DNA from: FEN-1099 sp964511015
GTDB lineage: Bacteria; Lernaellota; Lernaellaia; Lernaellales; Lernaellaceae
Assembly (NCBI GenBank): GCA_964511015.1
Contig: CAZEDX010000006.1
Coordinates: 1-64,000, forward strand
Length of the DNA: 64,000 nucleotides
Direction of reading: 5' to 3'
In this document: positions 50,760 through 60,800 of the stretch, one piece after another
Numbering within the stretch: the stretch's first letter is position 1
How the letters are laid out: each line of letters opens with the position of its first letter
Notes under the pieces: generated by a model
The model's input: only the letters and a program-made list of their open reading frames with translations
What the model was told of the DNA's origin: nothing
Database searches by the model: none
Made by a program: the position numbers and the translations under genes

Positions 50760-52043
50760 ATGGCCCGGTCACGTTTGAATTCCTCAACCGTGCAGGTCGG
50801 TTTCGCCCAATGTGATATCACCCCGGCGCTGCCGTTTCCGCTCGCCGGCTACGGCCACCGCGAGGAACGGCTCGCCCGGTCCGTGCGTGATCCGCTCACA
50901 GCACGGGCGGCGGCATTTGCCGACGGCAGACATACGGCGCTGGTGGTCACTACCGATCTACTGCTGATTTCCGTGCCGTTGCGCGAAGCGGTCGCGGACG
51001 GCCTGCGCCGCGCCGGCGTTTCCTTTGACGGCTTGTTGCTGACGGCCACGCATACGCATTCCTCAACCGGCGGCTATGTCGATCGCCCCTCGGCGAAGCT
51101 GTTTCTCGGCCGATACCGCGAGGCGATATTCCACGGCATCGTCGCCGGCATTGTCGAAGCCGCGACCGCCGCGGTTGCCGATCTCGCTCCGGCGGTACTG
51201 ACCATCGGCACCGCCGAACCACAGCACCTGAACTGGAACCGCCGGCACAAAGAAGGGCCGGTCGACCGCACCCTGTCGGTGGTTACCGCCCGGCGCGGCC
51301 GCCGCACCCTGCGAATCATCTCGTTCGGTGCGCACCCAGTGGTGGTGGCCGAGCGCGATCACCACGTCGCTTCCGCCTGCTGGCCCGGCGAACTATGCAA
51401 GACGTTCGAAGCGCAGGGCGACCAGGCGATGTTTGTCGTCGGCCCGGTGGGCGGCGTGAACGTGTTCTTCCCTGAGGGACCGCTTCCGCTTGAGGTTCAC
51501 CTGGCATTGCTGACCCGCTTGCTGCGTGAAGAAGCCGATCGCGCGCTGGCCGCGGCTGAACCGGTGGACCTGCGGGGCGGAGTGGCCTTCGGGTTGGGCG
51601 AAATGCCTGTTGCCGTCGTTGCGCCACGACTGTTTCCCGACCATAAGGCCTGGCTCGACCTGGTTGCGATGCCGCTGCGTCTTTATGCTCGCCACTTTGG
51701 CCGTGGGGCTCTGCTCGAAGGGGAATACACACAGGTGCCCATTGTGCGGGTCGGGGAACTAATTTTCACCGGGTTCCCCGCCGACCTCGGCGCGGGGGTT
51801 GGATTGGCCGCACGGACACTGATCGCCGGCGCCGGCCTGCGCACCGCCGTGGTCGCCAGTCAAACCGGGGATTACATCGGCTATGTGCATCTGCCCGACG
51901 ACTACGAACGGTACGAAGAAAAAGACAAAGTCGCTCGCGGGATGACGATTTACGAAAACGCGCTAGGTCTGACCGGCCGCGATACCGGTCTGCGGTTACT
52001 CGAGGCGTTCCGGCGCGGATTGGCCAGCGTAGAGCGCAACTAG
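50760..52043 (+). CDS. Neutral/alkaline ceramidase-like hydrolase (N-terminal domain type)
   Basis: 427 residues from the ATG at 50760 (GGAGG six bases upstream). It starts VQVGFAQCDITPALPFPLAGYG, the characteristic opening of neutral ceramidases, and has ATHTHSSTGG (metal/catalytic histidines, about 98-107), FGAHPVVV and a later HLPDDY region. No signal peptide is visible, unlike true secreted ceramidases, and the C-terminal Ig-like domain is missing. The substrate may be another amide-linked lipid. Divergent from the PP2C operon. Confidence 0.82.
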   Translation: MARSRLNSSTVQVGFAQCDITPALPFPLAGYGHREERLARSVRDPLTARAAAFADGRHTALVVTTDLLLISVPLREAVADGLRRAGVSFDGLLLTATHTHSSTGGYVDRPSAKLFLGRYREAIFHGIVAGIVEAATAAVADLAPAVLTIGTAEPQHLNWNRRHKEGPVDRTLSVVTARRGRRTLRIISFGAHPVVVAERDHHVASACWPGELCKTFEAQGDQAMFVVGPVGGVNVFFPEGPLPLEVHLALLTRLLREEADRALAAAEPVDLRGGVAFGLGEMPVAVVAPRLFPDHKAWLDLVAMPLRLYARHFGRGALLEGEYTQVPIVRVGELIFTGFPADLGAGVGLAARTLIAGAGLRTAVVASQTGDYIGYVHLPDDYERYEEKDKVARGMTIYENALGLTGRDTGLRLLEAFRRGLASVERN

Positions 52044-52450
52044 CGGTCCAATCGCCCAATCCACAACCCCCTCACGGTGCACACGACGGGCGTTCCAGTC
52101 AGATTGTCCATACTTATCAATAAGTTAGCCGTTATATTTTCTTCACCATTTCGCAGGCTCAGACGATGAATAGATCGTAGGATGCGTGATCTTTGGCAGG
52201 AAGTTCGCTGAGGGGTGTGCGGGGTTCGGCCCCGTGGACAGACCGGGAGGCCGGCGAATGCGCCTTATCCCCCCAAGCACCGGACCGCATTTGAACGCCT
52301 CCCCGGCGTTCGCACCCAGCCCGAATTTGCGCCGGTCGCCTGGTCGTGAGGCCCTTCAGTGACTGCGTGTCGGGGCGTGGATTTTGCCTGACCACGCCCC
52401 GGCAGTTTATCTAGGCCTAGCAAGCTGCTCACCAAGCTATTCAATTCCGT
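52044..52450. other. Intergenic region between convergent genes
   Basis: About 400 bases with no convincing gene. It holds one AT-rich stretch near 52110-52150 (ACTTATCAATAAGTTAGCCG), a short CGGGG/CCCCG hairpin near 52218, and the strong hairpin at 52371. Confidence 0.5.
52371..52401. terminator. Strong hairpin between convergent genes
   Basis: CGGGGCGTGG (52371-52380) pairs perfectly with CCACGCCCCG (52392-52401) around an 11-base loop. There is no clean T-run on either side, but its location after both converging genes suggests a bidirectional terminator. Confidence 0.5.
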
Positions 52451-54268
52451 CTAGTCATTCAAGTAGCCAAGAGCCCGGAGTCGACTGCGGGTTTCCGGAT
52501 CCAGCGAGCGGGCCTCGACGTTGCGCCCCGCCCGGAAGGCGTTGTCGTCATAGGTGGGGATCTTGGTGATCGGTCGGGCGGCCAGTCGCTTCGGATCGAT
52601 CATCATCGTCAACACGCGGCCATCCATGTCGGCGCCTACGGGGCGGCCGCGCAAATAAAGCAATGTCGGAACGATATCCGCCAGAGCGGCGCCGGCGATC
52701 ACCCGATTGGCGGCGATGCCCGGGCCGGAGGCGATGATGATGCCCGGATCGTCGGGTCGGTGATCATTGCCGAGGTGACGGAAATACAGGGCCCGCTGGT
52801 CCTCGGGGCCGTCAAAGCGGCGGGCCAATGAAAGCGCGGCCGGCGAAACGCGCAACCAAATATTAGGTCCTTGTTGCGAAACGGTGAAAGCTTTCACCCA
52901 CATTCCATTCCATGTTTCGGTGACCGATTTTAGATGACGGTACAGATCCGCAGTGGCGGCTTCGTCCGGCCGTGGAGCCCGGAAACATATGTTTCGGGTA
53001 GTTACCGTAAAATGGAAGATCGGCACCAGCGAATCCGCCGAGCCGAATAACGGTGATCCCCACTGCTCGGGCGACCACGAGACAATAAAATCCCTGCCGT
53101 GCCAAGTCCAATTCATGCTGCCTTTCCGGTTTTTTGGCAGCCTGGGCAATCCGCAATCTCGCAGCACGGCTTCGCTCAGTTCGACTTCGACCAACGGCGG
53201 TTCGGAATGAAAACCGTGATCCGAAACGACGAATATGTAGTCTCTTGCGTAGTCTTGCCGTAGCACCGCGAACAGCCGATCCAAGCGTTCGAACAACCGG
53301 ACCAATTCGTCGACTTGATCATCGTGGGCGTGATTCAAGCCCCGATCGAGCACACGCAGTCTACGGTAGCCGGGCGCATACCGCTGTATAAAAAACGGCA
53401 GGCAAACGTGTTGCAGCGAATCGGTGCGCCGGATGATGCTCGCCGATACTCTGCGGTCGGTCTTTTTCAGTACATTGGTGGCGACGCCGAGCGGATCCTG
53501 CCAGCGCCAAGACGAGAACGGGTTGCTGAACAGGGATCGTGGGTGTCGGATACGTGGGCGGCCTTGATACAGAATGGCTTCGGGATACTCATTTCCCCGA
53601 GGTGTAAAGAAGTAGTCCACGATTGCCAGATCGCGGCCGTTGGCCGCGGCGAATAGATCCCACAGGCGTTTGGCGAGCACGGCCGGCGATTGGTTGGCCC
53701 ACAGCGCTTCTCCATCCAGCGTAATCAACGTTTTGGCTACGTGTTTGCCGGTGGCGATGGTGGTCCACGAAATGGGGGAATTGGCGTAGTCGGACGCCAA
53801 CGACCCGTAGCTCGACTTTTGCAGCAACGCCGCCAGGTTCGGCATAAGGTTCGCCGCCAACAGTGGCCGCAAAACCTTCCATGACACGCCGTCGAGGCCG
53901 AGAAGGACAATGCGGGCGGTCTCGGATTGTCCCTGGCCATAGCCGCGCGGCGGCGTTGCCGGCGGCGGGCTGTTGGAGACGCGGTCATTTTCGATGCGCT
54001 TCCAGGCGTCCAGTTCCACGACTCTGGTCCGCTCGGGCAGGGGAGTAATTTTCTGCTTGCCCCAACCGTCCCCAATTGCGGCGACCAACGCCGGAAAACC
54101 TCGGAGGGGAACAGTCTCGCAGGTGGAATTCGCGGCATGATAAACGAGCGCACCGACCGCGACTAGAAAGACGCCGATCAACACGGTCTGGCGGCGGAGC
54201 TGCAATTTTCGCCGGCGCCCCCCGCCGACAATTTTTTTCTCGCGACTAGCTGCCTCCAAAAAAGGCAC
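52451..54268 (-). CDS. Membrane-anchored alkaline phosphatase-superfamily phosphodiesterase-like protein
   Basis: 605 residues, GTG start. Basic N terminus (GGGRRRKLQLRR) and a membrane helix (about 27-46), then a periplasmic AlkP-superfamily domain: IVLLGLDGVSWKVLRPLL (first metal Asp, about 122), NSPISWTTIATGKH (nucleophile region, about 163), VVSDHGFHSEPP (Asp-His pair, about 350) and a C-terminal RSRLRALGYL that also occurs in sulfatase-like relatives. Probably a type I phosphodiesterase/nucleotide pyrophosphatase-like enzyme. The substrate is unknown; sulfatase activity is less likely because no CxPxR motif is present. Confidence 0.87.
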   Translation of the reverse strand: MPFLEAASREKKIVGGGRRRKLQLRRQTVLIGVFLVAVGALVYHAANSTCETVPLRGFPALVAAIGDGWGKQKITPLPERTRVVELDAWKRIENDRVSNSPPPATPPRGYGQGQSETARIVLLGLDGVSWKVLRPLLAANLMPNLAALLQKSSYGSLASDYANSPISWTTIATGKHVAKTLITLDGEALWANQSPAVLAKRLWDLFAAANGRDLAIVDYFFTPRGNEYPEAILYQGRPRIRHPRSLFSNPFSSWRWQDPLGVATNVLKKTDRRVSASIIRRTDSLQHVCLPFFIQRYAPGYRRLRVLDRGLNHAHDDQVDELVRLFERLDRLFAVLRQDYARDYIFVVSDHGFHSEPPLVEVELSEAVLRDCGLPRLPKNRKGSMNWTWHGRDFIVSWSPEQWGSPLFGSADSLVPIFHFTVTTRNICFRAPRPDEAATADLYRHLKSVTETWNGMWVKAFTVSQQGPNIWLRVSPAALSLARRFDGPEDQRALYFRHLGNDHRPDDPGIIIASGPGIAANRVIAGAALADIVPTLLYLRGRPVGADMDGRVLTMMIDPKRLAARPITKIPTYDDNAFRAGRNVEARSLDPETRSRLRALGYLND

Positions 54269-54376
54269 TCCGGTTGACGGCCGTGCCTCCCCACTCGCCG
54301 GTATTTAGCACATATCCTCCTGGGTCCACCAAGAAGGTGGCGGATCGTGTCACGGGCACAATTGCCGCATCGCTTC

Positions 54377-54405
54377 TTGTTTGCCCCCGGCATCGCGCCT
54401 ACACT
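54377..54405 (+). promoter_or_regulatory. Promoter giving a near-leaderless mRNA for the metallophosphoesterase
   Basis: TTGTTT (54377-54382), 17-base spacer, TACACT (54400-54405), nine bases before the ATG at 54415, with no Shine-Dalgarno sequence. Confidence 0.5.
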
Positions 54406-54414
54406 TGGCCGACA

Positions 54415-55401
54415 ATGGACGATGAACTCCACCAGTTTTTTGCTTTCATGAGCTTGCGCGAATGGATCGCACTGGGCGTTGTGTTGCTTGGATCACTCGC
54501 CTTGTGGCTGGCCGAGTTGTTTTTCTGGTCGCGATGGTTGTGGTTGTGGGTGCTTCGCCGCTGGTATCGGGCCGCCGGTCCGAAGCCTCGGATTGCGTGG
54601 CGATGGTGGTTCGTTCACCTGCTCGCCGTGTTCTATCTCGCCGCCTTCTGTTACGCCCGTTTCATCGAACCCAACGCTTTGGTATCGCGGCGGCTGGTCA
54701 TCGAAACCGACAAAATCCCCGCCGGTATGACATTGCGGCTGGTGCAGGTGAGTGACCTTCATTCGCAAGCCTCGAGCGCAATGCGGCTGGTGCGCGCGGC
54801 GGAGGAGATTGCCGCCCTGCGGCCCGATTTGGTGCTGCTCACCGGTGACTACCTGTGTGACTACCACATACCCTCGATCGAGGCGCTGTTGGGTTTCGCG
54901 TTCCGGTTGCCCAACGTGCCGGCGATTGCGGTGCCGGGCAACTATGGCGGCTTTTACCCGGCGGATCCATTTCTCGATCAGCTCGGTATTGAGGTGCTAC
55001 ACACCGAGTGGCGTGAGGTGACGATCCGCGGCGTGACGTTCGAGATCCTCGGCTTGAGCCCGATTCGCCGCCTGCCGGTGGTGCCGCCACCACGCCATCC
55101 TGAGCGTTTCGGTATCGTGCTTGAACATTTCCCGGCCCTGTTGGAGCCCACTGCGAGAGCGGGGTGGGATCTGTTTCTCGCCGGTCACACCCACGCCGGC
55201 CAGGTGCGGTTGCCGTTCTATGGCGCGGTGGTCACACTCGACCCGAGCGGCAAGGAGTATGAGTACGGCGCCTATCGCCTAGGCCGCACGATCGGCTATG
55301 TCAACGCCGGTCTGGGCATGGAATGCCGTGGTTGGCCACAGGTGCGCTTCCTGGCCCCGCCCGAAGTACTGTTGATCGAATTACGCGGCACCAGGAAATA
55401 G
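54415..55401 (+). CDS. Membrane-anchored metallophosphoesterase (YkuE-like)
   Basis: 328 residues from the ATG at 54415. Two N-terminal membrane helices (about 12-38 and 60-80) precede a calcineurin-like domain: VQVSDLHSQ (about 112), LLTGDYLCDYH (about 142), AVPGNYGGFY (about 177) and LAGHTHAGQVRLPF (about 257). The usual GNHD/E motif reads GNYG, so the histidine thought to protonate the leaving group is absent, while the metal ligands appear kept. Relatives act on lipid A precursors or phospholipids. Divergent from the AlkP-family gene. Confidence 0.87.
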   Translation: MDDELHQFFAFMSLREWIALGVVLLGSLALWLAELFFWSRWLWLWVLRRWYRAAGPKPRIAWRWWFVHLLAVFYLAAFCYARFIEPNALVSRRLVIETDKIPAGMTLRLVQVSDLHSQASSAMRLVRAAEEIAALRPDLVLLTGDYLCDYHIPSIEALLGFAFRLPNVPAIAVPGNYGGFYPADPFLDQLGIEVLHTEWREVTIRGVTFEILGLSPIRRLPVVPPPRHPERFGIVLEHFPALLEPTARAGWDLFLAGHTHAGQVRLPFYGAVVTLDPSGKEYEYGAYRLGRTIGYVNAGLGMECRGWPQVRFLAPPEVLLIELRGTRK

Positions 55402-55492
55402 CCTCCCGCCCCGTCTGGCGGTTCGTCCCGGCGCTGGACCCCAACGGCCCGGCGCGTTACACTCCGGCCGCGATCGAGCAAGGAGAACACGG

Positions 55493-56845
55493 ATGAAATT
55501 GACGCTGGTTGGCGGTGGCGGCATTCGCACGCCGCTGTTTGTACGGAGCCTGCTGCGGCGGGTGTCGCGCGGCTCGCAAATCAAAACGTTAGCGTTGACC
55601 GACATCCGGCCGGAACGGCTGGCGGTGATGGGCCGACTCGCACAACGGTTGGTGGAGCAGGCCGGGTTGAAGCTGGCGATCGAAGTCGAGCCCGAGCTCG
55701 ACCGCGCTTTGGCCGGCGCGCGCGCGGTGGTGACAACGATCCGCCCGGGCTTCGAGCAGGGCCGCATGACTGACGAGTTGATTTGCCGCGACGCCGGCAT
55801 TCTCGGCCAGGAGACGGTGGGCGCCGGCGGTTTCGCTATGGCCGCCCGTTCGATTCCGGACTTATTGCACATTTGCGCGCGCGTGCGCGCGGTAGCGCCG
55901 GGTGCCCCGATTCTGAACTTCACCAATCCGTCGGGCATGGTCACGCAGGCGTTGCACGATGCGGGCTATCAAGAAGTGATCGGCATCTGCGACAGCGCCG
56001 ACAACATGAAGGAATACATCGCCAAACAGTTCGACATTGCGCCGGCGCGCATCCGGTTGCGGGTATTCGGGCTCAATCATCTGTCGGCGACGATGCAGGT
56101 CTGGATCGACGACGAGGAGGTGACGCAGAAGCTGATGAACGACGATGCCTTCATCGATCGCTGGTTCGGCATCTTCGGCCGGCAGTTGGTCCGCGAGTTC
56201 GGCGCGTTCCCCAACGAGTACCTTTTCTATTACCTGTTGCCGGAGAAGGCCGTGCCCGCCGTGTTGGCCGAAGCTGAAACCCGCGGGCAGAAAGTAGTGC
56301 GACTGACCGACCGTTTCTTCGGTCGTGCCTTTGAGCACGGCGCCCTCGACGACCCCGACGCATTATTGGCGTTTCATTCTGCGTGTCTGGCCGAACGCGA
56401 CGCGACCTACATGGAATACGCCTGGAAAGAAACCGACGCCGGCCAACGGCCCGACCATCATCTAGCTGAAGGCGAGGGATACGCCGGCGTCGCACTCGAT
56501 GTGCTCGAAGCGGCCAGCGGTGGCGGCGGGGAGATTGCGCTGTCGGTGCCCAACCGTGGCGCCGTGCCGTGGCTGGCGCAGCACGACGTGGTCGAGATCA
56601 CCTGCCGGGTCGAAACAACCGGCGTGCGCCCGATCGCGCCGCCGTTCGTGCCGCCGCGGTTGGAACAGTTGGTGCGCCAGGTGAAGATCTTCGAAACGCT
56701 GACCGTGCTGTCGGTGTTGCACCGCCGCAAGGAAACTGCGGTCTGGGCGCTGACCGCGCATCCGTTGGTCGGCCGGTCGGCCGTGGCCAAGAAGTTGCTG
56801 CGTCGCTTCGTGGCCGCGCACGCGGCATTCGGTGGCTGGCGATGA
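55493..56845 (+). CDS. Glycoside hydrolase family 4 enzyme (6-phospho-glycosidase-like)
   Basis: 450 residues; AAGGAG upstream of the ATG. GH4 enzymes use NAD and Mn to cleave glycosides by an oxidation-elimination route. Visible are the NAD-binding start LTLVGGGGIRTPLF, IRPGFEQGRMTDE, LNFTNPSGMVTQAL, the metal-site Cys in IGICDSADNM (about 165) and the metal-site His in FGLNHLSA (about 198). Likely cytoplasmic, acting on a phosphorylated disaccharide. It overlaps the PfkB kinase by 4 bp, so both probably work in one sugar pathway. Confidence 0.93.
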   Translation: MKLTLVGGGGIRTPLFVRSLLRRVSRGSQIKTLALTDIRPERLAVMGRLAQRLVEQAGLKLAIEVEPELDRALAGARAVVTTIRPGFEQGRMTDELICRDAGILGQETVGAGGFAMAARSIPDLLHICARVRAVAPGAPILNFTNPSGMVTQALHDAGYQEVIGICDSADNMKEYIAKQFDIAPARIRLRVFGLNHLSATMQVWIDDEEVTQKLMNDDAFIDRWFGIFGRQLVREFGAFPNEYLFYYLLPEKAVPAVLAEAETRGQKVVRLTDRFFGRAFEHGALDDPDALLAFHSACLAERDATYMEYAWKETDAGQRPDHHLAEGEGYAGVALDVLEAASGGGGEIALSVPNRGAVPWLAQHDVVEITCRVETTGVRPIAPPFVPPRLEQLVRQVKIFETLTVLSVLHRRKETAVWALTAHPLVGRSAVAKKLLRRFVAAHAAFGGWR

Positions 56846-57801
56846 CCGACGTCTTCATGCCCGGCACCGGCCGGCCGTATCTGGATGTCATCTTCTCCGG
56901 TCTGGCGCGTGTGCCCGAACCCGGCGGGGAAGAGTTTGGGCAGGACTTGGCCTTCGTGCCTGGCGGTTTCTTGAGTGCGGCTTTCGTCATGCACCGCCTC
57001 GGGCTCGAGGTAGTAACCGAAATGACACTGGGTCGCGACCTGGGCAGCCGCTTTCTGCTTGAGAGCATGGAGGAGGTCGGCCTGTCTCGCGCGGCGGTGA
57101 AACTCGATGACGACATGCGCGCGCATGTGACGGTCGCATTTCACAACGGCACGGACCGCAGTTTCCTGTCCTACGAACCGCCCAATTATCCGGCGCCCGA
57201 CCCGGCATGGGTCTCGCGCCTGCGGCCGCGGGCGGTATTCTTCGCCGGGTTGAAGATGCGTCCGGCCGATCCGACGTTTGAGATCGTGCGCACGGCGAAG
57301 GAGGTCGGTGCGTTGCGGCTGGCAGATATCTCCGAACAGCCGTTTACGCTGCAAGACGAGCCGTTGCGCAACATGATCGCGGCGCTGGATCTGTTCATGT
57401 GCAACGAACGTGAAGCAAGCAAACTCACCGGACTGGCTGATCCGTTGGCGGCGCAACAAGTGCTGGCGGCGATCGTGCCGGTGGTGGTGATGAAACGCGG
57501 CGGGCAGGGCGCGCGAGGGATCTGGGCGCATGGTGTCGCGGAACTGCCGGCAATTCCCACCACGGTAGTCGATACCACCGGCTGCGGCGACAGCTTCAAC
57601 GGCGGTTTCATTCACGCGCTATTGCAAGGCGCGGCGCTGGAGGAATGCCTGGCCTGGGGCAACGCCGCCGGTTCGCTGGCCGCCGCGGCACACGGGGGAA
57701 CCTCGGCGCCGATCACCCGCGAAACGCTGCAGGAATTGGTGGATTGTCACTACGCCGGCCGGCTTATGCCTGATCCATTGCGACGTTTTTCCCTCGATTG
57801 A
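56842..57801 (+). CDS. PfkB-family carbohydrate kinase
   Basis: 319 residues, ATG overlapping the GH4 stop. Ribokinase-type features: N-terminal FVPGGFLSAAFVMHRLG substrate loop, FMCNEREASKLTG (about 185), VVVMKRGGQGARG, and the catalytic anion-hole motif VVDTTGCGDSFNGGFIHAL (about 242-260) with the Asp base. It should phosphorylate a sugar or nucleoside at a primary hydroxyl. The coupling with GH4 suggests sugar salvage, possibly of the released monosaccharide. Confidence 0.93.
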   Translation: MTDVFMPGTGRPYLDVIFSGLARVPEPGGEEFGQDLAFVPGGFLSAAFVMHRLGLEVVTEMTLGRDLGSRFLLESMEEVGLSRAAVKLDDDMRAHVTVAFHNGTDRSFLSYEPPNYPAPDPAWVSRLRPRAVFFAGLKMRPADPTFEIVRTAKEVGALRLADISEQPFTLQDEPLRNMIAALDLFMCNEREASKLTGLADPLAAQQVLAAIVPVVVMKRGGQGARGIWAHGVAELPAIPTTVVDTTGCGDSFNGGFIHALLQGAALEECLAWGNAAGSLAAAAHGGTSAPITRETLQELVDCHYAGRLMPDPLRRFSLD

Positions 57802-57808
57802 CATTCCG

Positions 57809-60800
57809 CTATTGGCGGTCGAGCACTTCCCGCACCTTGCGCAAAAGGACCTCGATGGTGAACGGCTTGTGGATGAAATCGGTGCCTTTGTCCAGCACGC
57901 CGTGGTGGGCCACCACGTCCTCGGTGTACCCGGACATGTAAATGACCCGAAGGCCGGGTCGTAGCGGCTTGAGCTTGGCGTAGAGCGCATGGCCGTTCAT
58001 GCCCCGCAGCACCACGTCGGTCAGCATCAGGTCGATAACCTCGTGTTGGTCGGCGCATAGCAGCAGCGCGGAGCCGCCGCCGTCGGCCGCCAGCACGCGA
58101 TAGCCGTGGCGCTCGAGCGCCTTTTTGGCCAAGGTGCGCACCATTTCTTCGTCTTCGACCAGCAGGATCGTTTCGACACCGCGCGGTGCATTGGTTTTTG
58201 TCGGCGCGGCGGCGAATTCGATGTCCCCAGCGACTCGCGGCATATACACGGAGAAAGTGGTGCCGACGCCCAACTTGGAATCCACGTTGATGAAGCCGTG
58301 GTTCTGCCGGACGCTGCCGTAGACCATGGACAAGCCAAGGCCCGTGCCTTTGCCTTTCTCCTTGGTGGTGAAGAACGGCTCGAACAAGTGTTTGAGTGCG
58401 TGTTCCTCGATGCCGTGGCCGGTGTCGGTGACCGTGAGACGCACATACGGCCTCGGGGTGGCGTCGGGGGTCTTTCGCACAAAGTCTTCGCCCACAACCA
58501 CATTGGACGTTTCGACGGTCAGGAGGCCGCCATCGGGCATGGCGTCGCGCGCGTTGACCACGAGGTTGACGAGAATCTGCTCCATCTGTCCCGGGTCCAC
58601 GCGCACCCGCCCGATCGCCGGATCCGGCTTGAACACGTAGTCGATGTCTTCACCGACCAGCCGTTTCAACATGGCGCTGGCATCGTACACCAGGGCGTTG
58701 AGGTCAATGATCCGCGGGTCGATGATCTGTTTGCGCGAAAAAGCCAGCAATTGAGCGGTGAGCGACGAAGCCCGTTCGGCGGCTTTCTTGATCTCGCGCA
58801 GATCCTGAAACGACGGGTCAAGCGGATTAAGGCCTTGCAGCAACATCTCGGCGTAACCGATGATGCCGGTCAGAATGTTGTTGAAGTCGTGGGCGACGCC
58901 GCCGGCCAAGCGGCCGATGGCCTCCATTTTCTGTGACTGACGCAGTTGGTCTTCCAGTTTCAGCCGTTCTTCTTCCGCGCGTTTGCGTTCGGTCACATCG
59001 TGCGTCACGCCGATCATGCCGATGGCATTTCCTTGGTTGTCGCGGAGGAAGGAGATGTCATTTTCGGTCCAAATGATCGAGCCGTCTTTGCAGCGAAGCT
59101 CCCAATCGATAGTCATTACACGAGTCGGATCGGCTTCGCCGGAAGCCTCGAGGGCCATTTCCTCGGCGAACCTTTTGATGGTTCGTTCATAGGAATCAGG
59201 GGTAAGCGCTTCCATGGGCGACTGCGCCATCGCTTCCTCGACGGTGAACCCACGTACCCGGGTGACCGACGGGCTAATGAACGTGTAGCGCCAGTTCAGA
59301 TCGACGGTCCAGATAATGTCGCCGACGTTTTCCGCAATGAGGCGGTAACGCGCTTCGCTTTCGCGCAGAGCCTGTTCCACGCGCTTGCGCTCGGTGATGT
59401 CGCGTGCCGAGGCAATGACCGCTCGCACGCTGCCCTCCGGCGCAAACTCCGGTGTGAGCAACCAGTCGATCCACATCCCGTTGGGCAACTGGAGTTCCTG
59501 TCGGTCTGGTTTGCCGCTGCGGAATACCGAGTCAATTATATCCGCCCACAGGCGGCACAGGTCAGGAGGAAACCCCAATTCTTCGTGTGTTTTGCCGATG
59601 AAGGCGGCAGGGGGAATGCCGACCGCCGCTTCGACCGCTGGGTTTACGTACAGATGCCGGTGCAGGCGGTCAAAGCGCATGATGGTGTCGCTTGAGTATT
59701 CGGCCAACGCGCGAAACGTTTCTTCCCGCTCGGCCAATGTGTCTTCCATGCGGCGGCGTTCGGTGGTGTCGCGGCCGACGCCGAGAATGCCGGTGGCCCG
59801 GCCGTTTTCGTCGCGCAACAGCACGAAAGTGTTGTCGCTCCAGAAGGTCGAGCCGTCCTTCTTGTAGAACTCCATCTCCATGCTGATCGTCGGCCGATAT
59901 GTCGGATCGGCCACCTTGGTCGGATCGAGGAGCTCAGCCAACACTGGCAGCGCCTTGGCCAACGAATTCGGCGTAAGATGCTGGTCAAGCGTCATCGCGT
60001 TCAATTCGTCGATGGTATAACCGCGCGTCCGGTACACCGAGGGGCTGATGTAGACGGATTTCAGGTTCATGTCCATCAGCCAAACCGTTTCTTGCATGTT
60101 CTCGGTCATCACGCGATGGCGTTCCTCGCTCTTGCGCAATGCCTCTTCGGCCAGATGATGGGCGGTAATATCTTCCAACGTTTCAACGGCGCCGTAGAGC
60201 TTGCCCGTGCCGTCACGAATGGCGGCGGCGGTGAAACGTAGCCAGGCGCCTTTACCCCCGCGCATGTGCGGGAAAAAATCCGTCGCGTCGTACGCGTCCG
60301 GAACCAACGGCGACCGCTGATACTTGCCGGCATAGAAGGCTTCCACGTCTTCCGATTTTCCACTTAGAAGCAGATCGGCCAGGCACGGACGTTCAATCGG
60401 GTAAAAGGCCCGCCAGTGCTGGTTGGTGCCCAACACCTCTTCCTTTGAGACGCCGGAAATTTCCGCCAGCGCATGATTCCAGTAGATGACTTGGTGGTTC
60501 TGGTCGATCACGAAGGACGGAATCGGCGAACACTCCAAGATGCTGATCAGTCGTTGTTGTACCTCGCGCAATGCTGCTTCCGTAGCGCGCAGTTCCGTTA
60601 CGTCGCGGAAAGAACCGATCAGGTAGGTTTTGCTCCCAATTTCGACCGGCGTGGCATTGACGTCGGCAGTAAATAGCGTGCCGTCTTTTCGCTTGACCAC
60701 TAGGTTGGGCGCGGCGGTGATTTCCCGTCGCGCCATGCGATCGAATTGTTCGACAACGTGAGGCAGTTCCTCGGACGGGTGAATGTCCGTCAACTTCAAC

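Noticed and set aside
52159..52395. 78-residue minus-strand frame between convergent genes
   Set aside because: Composition is unlike the neighbouring proteins, it has no ribosome-binding site, and it overlaps the strong hairpin at 52371.
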